From Hemicordylus capensis (Eukaryota > Chordata > Lepidosauria > Squamata > Cordylidae), in assembly GCF_027244095.1 (NCBI RefSeq), contig NC_069660.1, positions 140,109,834 through 140,173,833 on the forward strand: a stretch of DNA of 64,000 bases, in the 5' to 3' direction. The position numbers and the translations under genes were made by a program. Under the pieces are notes generated by a model. That model was not told the DNA's origin, did no database searches, and was given only the letters and a program-made list of their open reading frames with translations. Shown piece by piece: positions 56,646 through 64,000 of this stretch; the stretch's first letter is position 1; each line of letters opens with the position of its first letter.

Positions 56646-57140
56646 GGAGGCTATTCTCACAAGCAGCCAAGACCAGGCTAAGGCAGCCAAGCCCAGGCAT
56701 AGCCGCCCATGAGAACTGCCAGGAAGCACATGGCTCCCGGCGGCACCTCAGCAGCAAACCCACCTAGGCAGCCCACCTCTTAAAGGAGGTTAAAGGAACG
56801 AGCACTGCCGTAACCCTGTTTACCTGACCGTGTGTCCGCACTGGCTGTTTCCAGCCAGTGCTGCAACAATGATGGGTGCCTGCCCGTAGCTGGGGGGATC
56901 CTCACAATACTCCGCACACTCATGTGGCGCATTGTGGAATTTCTAGGGACTGGGACAATCAGTCCCGACCTCAGGACAATTCACCCTGCTCTGCACTGCA
57001 CGGAGCAGGGCTGATCATGTGGAAGCGCAGAGCGCACTTCCACCAGCACAACAACAATCGTCTGGAAGAAAGGCAAGGCTTAGGAAGCCTTCCCCCCACC
57101 CACCCGCCCGCCCGGTAGGTCTTGTGAATCGTCCCACTGT
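56646..57140. mobile_element. Non-autonomous DNA element
   Basis: Left end ggctattctcacaagcagcc, right end ggtcttgtgaatcgtccc, loosely inverted. The first ~80 bp match 40504-40607, and the middle shares words with 42704-42970 and 62380-62590 (cgcacactcatgtggcgcat, gggactgggacaatcagtcc). No coding capacity; superfamily unknown. Confidence 0.45.
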
Positions 57141-57332
57141 GTACTTTTGTGGAGTTGCAAGAATGGTGACATTCTCACCTATTTAAGAGCGATTTAGAGC
57201 TTAAATGGATTCAGCCCTATTGTTATTGACATTATGGCAATCAAAGATGTATTTGTATGTAACCCTTTTTATAACCCCAGAGGCCAGGTTCGAAGGTTTA
57301 AATTTTACCTTTTGGGGGGTGAAGTAACTGGC

Positions 57333-58092
57333 TCAAGTCCTACGTAGGAAACCTGGAATTCCAGTTTGTATATTTGTCAAGTGCATTCCCACCCAGACAC
57401 CTGCGACATAATAACACCAATAAACAAACCACCATTCAAATACAAAGAAAATAACAAAAAAACAAAACCTGACCTCATAAATCCAAGGAAACCTTACCCT
57501 AAATGGGGAGGTGAACAATTGAAAATCTGTGCCTTCAAGAGCATTCGCAATGGTCCACAACGTGTAGTTACTACCAAATATCTGATGCAACCCATTTCTG
57601 AGGTGACCGCCAAATTGAAGTGTTACTCTTGGCAAGACATAGCTGGTTTGGCACATGTGACTTGCTCCTCCAGCAATGATTGGGAGCAATGGCATCTGGT
57701 GCCCCCAATATAGGGCAAATATTGCCAAATTCTACTACTCAAAGCCACTCGCAGCACACCTTTCCTCAGCTCCACTCACCGAAAAGTCCAGGTTTTAATG
57801 CTAGTGTTTCCTGCAACTTGCGATTGGCTCTCCTTTTAGTGCTGGTGAGGCCACTCGGGGTTGTGTAGCCTACTGAAATAGGACATGTGGTCATTTGTAC
57901 TGCCCATGGCATAGAGGATGTGAGGCTTCCAATAGTCTCTTCAGGCCCATTGTAGTCACAAAGGCCAGCATAATACTCGAGCTTAAGGTGAAGCAATATA
58001 GACTGGAAGGCGGTTTGAGAGAGGCAGAAGCAGAACTGCAGACCCCAAGGGGATAGGAAGGCAGGGACAGGAGACTGTAGCAACTGTATCAT
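57333..58092 (-). other. Open frames of unknown origin
   Basis: The minus strand has two moderately long frames (57766-58092, 108 codons, including YYAGLCDYNGPEETIGS; 57333-57728, 131 codons, including NYTLWTIANALEGTDFQ), and the plus strand has one of 115 codons at 57366-57713. No splice sites or known domain could be tied to them. They may be remnants of an unidentified old element, a processed pseudogene or chance. Confidence 0.2.
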
Positions 58093-58099
58093 GATGTAA

Positions 58100-60515
58100 T
58101 AGTTGCATCAACATTACTCTCTGCCTATGCTGATTCAGCTATCATGGGCCAACAAGAGTAAGCCATAGTGTTCTATTGCTAAGGTCCCCCATGTTTTTTT
58201 TAACAGAGTTAAAACTGGAGAACACTAAATTCTACAGAATAATAGAGGGACACTTCCTCCTAGCAAAGCACTTATGAATCTCAATGAGGGTTTATTAACC
58301 ATCAGTAGATGACCACCCCTCAACCACTCTCTTTGATTGCAAAAACAGTTATGAGTTATAGCCTCTGCCCCCTAAGCAACATAACTCAGATGTGGGTTTT
58401 TAGTTTCCAATAAATGCCTACCTTGGCATTTTCAAAGAGGACTTTAAGCTTGGCATTGCCAGCCTATTTTATTTTCAGAGATCATCAATCTCCTACACTA
58501 TTCCTTCCATGAGATCCTGATCTGTAAGTTTGGTAATGAGTTGCTTGTGATCTATAGTTTATTAGAATAATATGCACGTGTCTCATACATAATCCAATTG
58601 TGACTTTACCAAACAGAAAGTGAATTAGCACTACTTCAGATTTTCCACACTGGCCACATTTGCACGTAATGGAAACTGGAGTTTCACAAATGAACCTGCA
58701 ATTACTTGTTGTAACCGTGAAGGACATCACAGACATTGGTCAAACTGCAGCGCGACATCCTCCAGTTTCAGGGTAAGGGAGCCCCTCCCTCTTCCTTGTC
58801 CGCTGAGGCTACGTCCCAGCAAGCTCTATACAAATACGACAAATATTTATATACCACTTTTCAACAAAAGTTCCCAAAGCGGTTCACATAGCTATAAATA
58901 AATAAATAAAATGTAGTGCTCACAGCGCCAGACTGTAGGCCACGTGTCAGAACATCTGCAGGGCGGCAGCCATTTGCCATGACCTTGAAGAGGTGTGCTG
59001 AGGGCAATCATGCCTCTTTGGAATGGACCGCCCACCCTTGGCACGGAAAGGGCATTTAAATCCCTCTAAATGCCATGCAAGCTCTTCTTCTGACTGCAAT
59101 TGAACCACCACCCTTGTAAGAGCCCAGCACCAAAACAGCATTGCACAAGCACAATTGCTGGCAATGGGGGGGGGGATGCCAAGGGGCACTATCTTTCTGC
59201 TACTCCAGGGAGGGATCATGGTGACTTCCTAGGAGGAAATATGTATATGAGGGAGGGCAAAGGATTCTGGGATCTGGTCCGCTGTCACTAAGGATGCTCT
59301 TGCGATGGCAGACCCCAGCTAAGCAGTCCAGGGACACCAAGCCATACTCCTGCCCCCATGTCAGGTATGGTTGCTGCCCAAGCATTAGCCCTCTCATGAG
59401 AGGGCAAGTCAACCGGGGAGGACCTTCGGCTCCAAGACCTTCGGCTCTCCATGAGACTGTGCTCTCGTGAGGTAGGCCATCCAAATAAAGGCCCCCCCCG
59501 CTTGTGTGGCGTCCCCATTCTCTTTGGTTAATAATAGAACTGTCACACAGTGACCCCCCCTCCTCTCCAGGCAACCCTTTCATGCACCTAAAGGATAACT
59601 TGCTGCCCCATGTGTCCGAGTGGTACCAGGTGGGCAGTGTGGAGGAATAGCTTTCTATCCCACCTAACCCTTTTCTGCTTTCACCAAGTAAACTTTTGAG
59701 GGGTGGTATGGCTGAGTCCCCTGCAACAGCCTTTCAAAAATTCCCTAAATCCAAAACTCTAGTAGTGTGGAAAGACTTAAAGGTGTGGGGTGGAGACAAA
59801 TTGACAAGCCTCTGGTATTTATATAACCAGGCAGTTTACTTTTGGCAGGGGGACTGGTTCAATTAAAACATATATTTTACAGCAAAAAAACCCAACCTCA
59901 AAACAGTTACTTACAGAGCAGGTCAGGGGAAAATAAAAAGCTGGAAAAACACAATCACCAACTGGCTCTATACTGGCCCCTACTCTGTAATTTCTCTGTA
60001 ATTTCTTCCTTCAGCTTCTGGTTTGCTGAGCAGTCTCTTGTTCTGGTTACAGCACAGGTCTGGGGCTCAATCCAGCCTGACTCTTCGTTTTCTTCCAGTA
60101 ATTTCAGCTAGGCTTCTTTCACAACTTCTCTTCTGCAGATGGACCAGCTCCACTGCAGACAGATTCTTCCTGTTGCTGACTGCTCCCTCTTGGACTCCTC
60201 TGGAGTCACTCTCTTTCTTCTGCAACTTCCAGCTCTGCCTCTCTATAGCAGACTCTCTCTACTCTCTCAGACTCTCTCTATATATGTACATTTTTGCCCC
60301 AACTTTCTCAGCCCAGCCAATCAGAACAAACAAAAATTGCCTTCATTTTTAAAAAATCACTTTCTCACCAAAAAAAAAATCACTTGTCAAACTGCTAAAC
60401 CAAATGTGAAACTACAGAAAAACAAGAATCAACTTTTGACCCTGCACCTTCTCCATGCATATGGATTTGCAAGCACAGAAACCCTATTTATAATAATGCA
60501 GAGAGATTTTAGGAA
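58100..60515. other. No gene recognised; LINE tail scrap at 58845-58910
   Basis: 58845-58910 is the reverse of a LINE tail (tatataccacttttcaacaa, cccaaagcggttcacatagc, taaataaataaa). The rest lacks recognisable features. A G run at 59167-59174 and a C run near 59493 are present. Confidence 0.4.
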
Positions 60516-60518
60516 TAT

Positions 60519-60584
60519 AAAGGTAAAGTGTGCCATCGAGTTGGTGTCGACTCCTGGTGACCACAGAGCCCTGTGGTTGTTGGG
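60519..60584 (-). repeat. SINE tail fragment with BovB-like end
   Basis: gtgtgccatcgagttggtgt, then cgactcctggtgaccacaga, is the reverse of the tail of the SINE family at 9538-9825. Only the last ~65 bp are present. Confidence 0.65.
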
Positions 60585-60589
60585 GGTTT

Positions 60590-62120
60590 GCACAAAACTG
60601 GCTGGCAAGGTCTGATTCGAGGCCTAACTGGCCTTGAACCCAACTGGGTCAGTTTGGTCCGGCACTCCCTCAGAACCGCCCCCCCCCATTTGGTTCGGGT
60701 TCGGGGGGTTCGCGGATTGCAAATGTTAATTTTTAAAAAAATCTTCTACTCCCTGCCCTGTCATATGTTGTCTTTGCAGCTATTTAATGGGGTTGCCTGG
60801 TTCGTGGTGCCCACAACTGAATGTGCTTGTGAACACACTTCTTTATCAATTCATTTTCGGAGAGGAAACCACGTAGCATCTGCCTTGCCATCCTGTCTCC
60901 TTTCTCTTCTGATTGCCAGAAGCGGGGGAACAAGGAACACAGTAGGAAGTGGGCATCCCCCCTGTGACTTTTCTGTTTGATTGGCTTAGAAGTTTGGGAT
61001 GGGACGTGGTGACGTCCCTGTTGCTGAGCATTAGCTTGAGTAGCTCATAGACAGGGGGGCAAGCTAAATGCTTGGAGAGGCGGTTAGCAAGAAGCATGGG
61101 AGGCATGGAGCAGCTGCATTTCTGGGCCGCCCTATGATTTTGAAACAGCATAAAACCCATTATGTCTGTTCGGATGTAATGCTGTCAACCGCAAATCTCA
61201 AGTTGGAGCAGCGATACACATGACAAACTGAAGGTTCAAATGGAGTATGGCAAGGGAAATTGCAGGTCGCTTTGGGCGTGAAAACACAGTTTCACATGTT
61301 CACACATACAGGAATCCCAACCTCTGCCCAATTAAACTCTGGTTTGGCATTACGTGTGAATGGGGCAAAAGTATTCTGGCTTTTGTATTTAATGCTCTGC
61401 ATAAGTATTTAATTATGTCTAAAGACATAATTTATTGAAAATTATTTAAATTTTGTAATTGCCATCTTATTTTGATTATAATTGCTAATGTACAGCATTA
61501 ATGTAGAGCAGATGACTGGAAAAGGAGGGTAGAGATCTGCACTTAAATCTAAACCCAACAGAATATCTGCTAAAGTAGTTCTGTCCTCTCTATCATTATC
61601 TAAGAAAAATTATTTCCTGTTTTCATCTTACAATGAAGAAACAGTGGCCAAGAGATGGCCCAGTTTGGGAGTACATGAAATACTGGGAGAAGAAGATTTT
61701 GAACTGGTATTGAATTGGTCTGCTGCTGCTATCACCATTCACCCTTAGAGATCCATGTATGTTGCCCTTTACAATACTTGGAGCATTTATTTTTCTCCAA
61801 AATATTAATTTCTCAAGAATCCATCCCTGTTTACACATACCTGGATTAATCCAGTTTTCTCCCTATTTATAAGCCTCTCTACCAGTCCAAATTGCCAGAA
61901 GCTTGCAATTCAAAATATGCCTAAGAGCATTTTCATATGTGAGGCTTAAAATGCCTTTTGGTCTCTCTTGTGCTATTTATTTATTATACCTTGTTAATGC
62001 AGCAGAGAACATGGGGGGAAAGCCTTTTCTAATGCAAAGAAGCTTTCTAGTTCAGGGAGGCTTTACAGTGACATTACAAAGCAATTAAAGTAGGAAATGC
62101 TTCAAGCCTTATGTGTATAA
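60590..62120. other. No gene recognised; hAT-like scrap at 60590-60720
   Basis: 60590-60720 has the ggttcgggttcggggggttc word family of the remnants at 3160-3612. The remainder shows nothing recognisable. Confidence 0.4.
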
Positions 62121-62131
62121 ATGCCCTAACA

Positions 62132-62260
62132 CAGGGGTGGGGAACCTTGGCCCTCCAGCTGTTGTTGAACTACAACTCTCATCATTCCCAGCCACAATTA
62201 TTGTGGCTGGGGATGGTGGGAGTTCAAAAACAGCTGGAGGGCCAGGGTTCCCCACCCCTG
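62132..62260. mobile_element. hAT-type MITE, 129 bp
   Basis: Palindromic: caggggtggggaaccttggc, cctccagctgttgttgaact on the left; aacagctggagggccagggt, tccccacccctg on the right. Perfect 8-bp duplications ccctaaca flank it (62124-62131, 62261-62268). Same family as 2243-2378, better preserved. Confidence 0.93.
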
Positions 62261-62268
62261 CCCTAACA

Positions 62269-64000
62269 GATCAATATGTCAATTTGGCCTTGGCAATGGG
62301 TAGGCTTTGGACATAAAAGATTTAGCTGAACACAAACATTTTGAAGAAAGAGACAGAAAGGCTATTCTAATGACCAGTGGGGAATTTGAGTCCAACTCAC
62401 CTTCTACCCAGACGATCAGGGAAATGCTGCTGGGAGCACAGCTCACACTCCCAGATGATCCACAATGCTCCAAGCACTGCAGATCTTTGGATGCTGGGAC
62501 GATGTGTCCCAGCCTCTGTATATCCTACAATGCACTGTGCAATGAGCGCAGTGCCTTGAAGGATACTCCCATGAGACAGGCGCTCTAGGTGCCCGTCTCT
62601 GTGCATGCTCTGTGTATGTGCAGGGTTCAAAAAGGGAATAGCTATTAATTTTAAGAACAAAAGCAAGGACTATGATACAAATGCTTCAGCCAGTGCCTTT
62701 TCATAAAAGAAAGCTCCCAGCTACCCACTAATGGATCACATAAGAAGGTAGCTCCAGGGCTGGAGAGGCGAAAGATTTGGCTTCAAATTACTGACTGCTC
62801 TGAAGCACTGAACTCCTTTCCTAATTCTTCTTATGCCCCTCTGGAAAGCTATGGATTCTAAGAAAGCACTGTTATGATTTCCTGAGACTATAGACAAGTT
62901 GGGTAAAATCTTGAAAAGCTTTCTTGCAGCTGAGGAACCACCAGAGGGCTCAACTAGTTCAATGATTTCCCTCTTCAGATTACAAGTGTATTTTAGTATC
63001 CAAACCAGTTGGTCTAAGGGAGTTAAGGTGCTCACAAAATTGTACATGCATCAAAAAGCATGAAAAGGCACCACCCTTAATTTCCACACCATGTAGTCAA
63101 TAAACCTGTTCTATAATATCACAAATGGTTCTCATTTACATCTAACTAGTCTGTATATATATACTCTTTCCATTGGTCTTCCAGCCCCAATCCTCTTCTT
63201 CTGCAGTTTAGGGGAATGCTTTAGCCCTATCCACACATAATGTTCAATGCATGTAAACTCCATGTACAGTGTACTCACGCAGAGATCTGTATGCACTCAC
63301 AATTATTCAGACATTATTTTCAACACACGTACAGTAGTATTCTTCCTACCTGTACCCTATACTTGAGGGGGCCTATACCCAGACTCATTTTTAAAATGAA
63401 TACATATACGGTCATTTTTATGTGATTGTGATTGGGACTACTGATTGGGACACAGCTCCGTTGCCTCCTGATTAGATGGCTATTGCACTCACTGGCTTAA
63501 TAGGTAATTTCAATAACACTACTCGTGATAACTTAATCTGGATGCAAAAAATAAAAAAATAAAAAAAAATCTTACTGTGTGCTTTCATTTTGCCAGTGGA
63601 ATTTTTTAAAATAAGAAAGAATCATAGCTGGAAAAACCTTTAACGCTTGAGGAATTCAAGGACTTCCAGATTGTAGCAATTCCCACATTGGCAGCAGATC
63701 ATGTAGATGCCCCCCCCCCGCCCCCGGCCACCTTTTCTTTTCTTATTAAAGCCTTGGAGATGTTTAAACTGCAAATAAGTGTAGCATAGAAGAATGTAAA
63801 TGACAGTCGCACTGTTAATCAGTCTGGCTTTTAAAACAGAATGCCAACAGAAATGATTTTCAGTAAACACATGTATTAAGCGATGGTATGCTTTGTGCTA
63901 TAAATCTTTATAACTCTGTGAGTAAAAATAACATCAGAAATATAGATTTATTTTAAAATGGCAGGGGCAAATATCAGAAAATTGTATTTTTTTTTAAGCA
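62269..64000. other. No gene recognised
   Basis: Includes a diverged G+C-rich repeat at about 62380-62590 (gggacgatgtgtcccagcct, cacaatgctccaagc), a short MITE-like end at about 63530 and a C run at 63711-63725. Confidence 0.35.

Noticed and set aside
57366-57713. Second mitochondrial insertion
   Set aside because: The start is C- and A-rich like mtDNA, but no mitochondrial protein or RNA could be matched and base use changes midway.
59590-60350. Solo LTR of a retrovirus-like element
   Set aside because: There is a TATA-like word and A-rich signals, but no recognisable ends, duplication or second copy, so it cannot be supported.

Overview
The window looks like nuclear DNA of a squamate reptile (lizard or snake). 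The pointers are RTE-clade BovB LINEs, tRNA-derived SINEs whose tail resembles the BovB 3' end, R4-clade LINEs with a restriction-like endonuclease, L1, L2/CR1 and Vingi-like LINEs, many hAT-type MITEs, and a piece of mitochondrial ND5 copied into the nucleus. There is no sign of a bacterial or viral genome, and no rRNA gene, functional tRNA gene or CRISPR array was seen. Species cannot be told from sequence alone.

Layout. 1-14 kb is mostly intergenic DNA holding 5S/tRNA chimeric SINEs, MITEs, foldback elements and a short R4 relic. A possible signal-peptide exon lies on the minus strand at 12581-12650 and a possible internal exon on the plus strand at 14483-14657. 15.6-17.5 kb carries the 5' half of an R4 LINE inserted in a (TAA)n-rich SINE tail. 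18.4-22 kb has a foldback MITE, the ND5 NUMT and a head-to-head SINE pair. 22.3-26.4 kb is the one convincing host gene: at least six plus-strand exons, joined by phase-1 introns, with a 24-residue tandem repeat and a basic coiled-coil C-terminus, ending in a poly(A) signal. A decayed second block of the same 24-residue repeat lies at 27.2-27.7 kb. A young L1 with a 28-bp target-site duplication sits just downstream.

30-53 kb is dense in retroelements: BovB (32.1-34.7), Vingi-like LINE (35.3-36.8, minus), R4 (36.8-39.2), L1 and BovB scraps, an L2-type LINE (40.9-42.7), a second Vingi-like LINE (46.0-47.9, minus) and a deleted R4 copy (50.6-53.0). 53-64 kb holds a ~0.8-kb insertion inside an L2-type tail, a 553-bp CpG-rich hAT foldback element with perfect target-site duplication, other non-autonomous DNA elements and long stretches with nothing recognisable.

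How the parts relate. The LINEs are the likely source of mobilisation machinery for the SINEs (BovB for the BovB-tailed SINE). Nesting gives a relative order: hAT MITEs landed in a SINE (2243-2378) and in an R4 (37514-37680), so they are younger than their hosts. The L1 at 27.9-29.9 kb has matching target-site duplications and appears to be among the youngest insertions. All identifications come from reading sequence and translated motifs; no database search was done.
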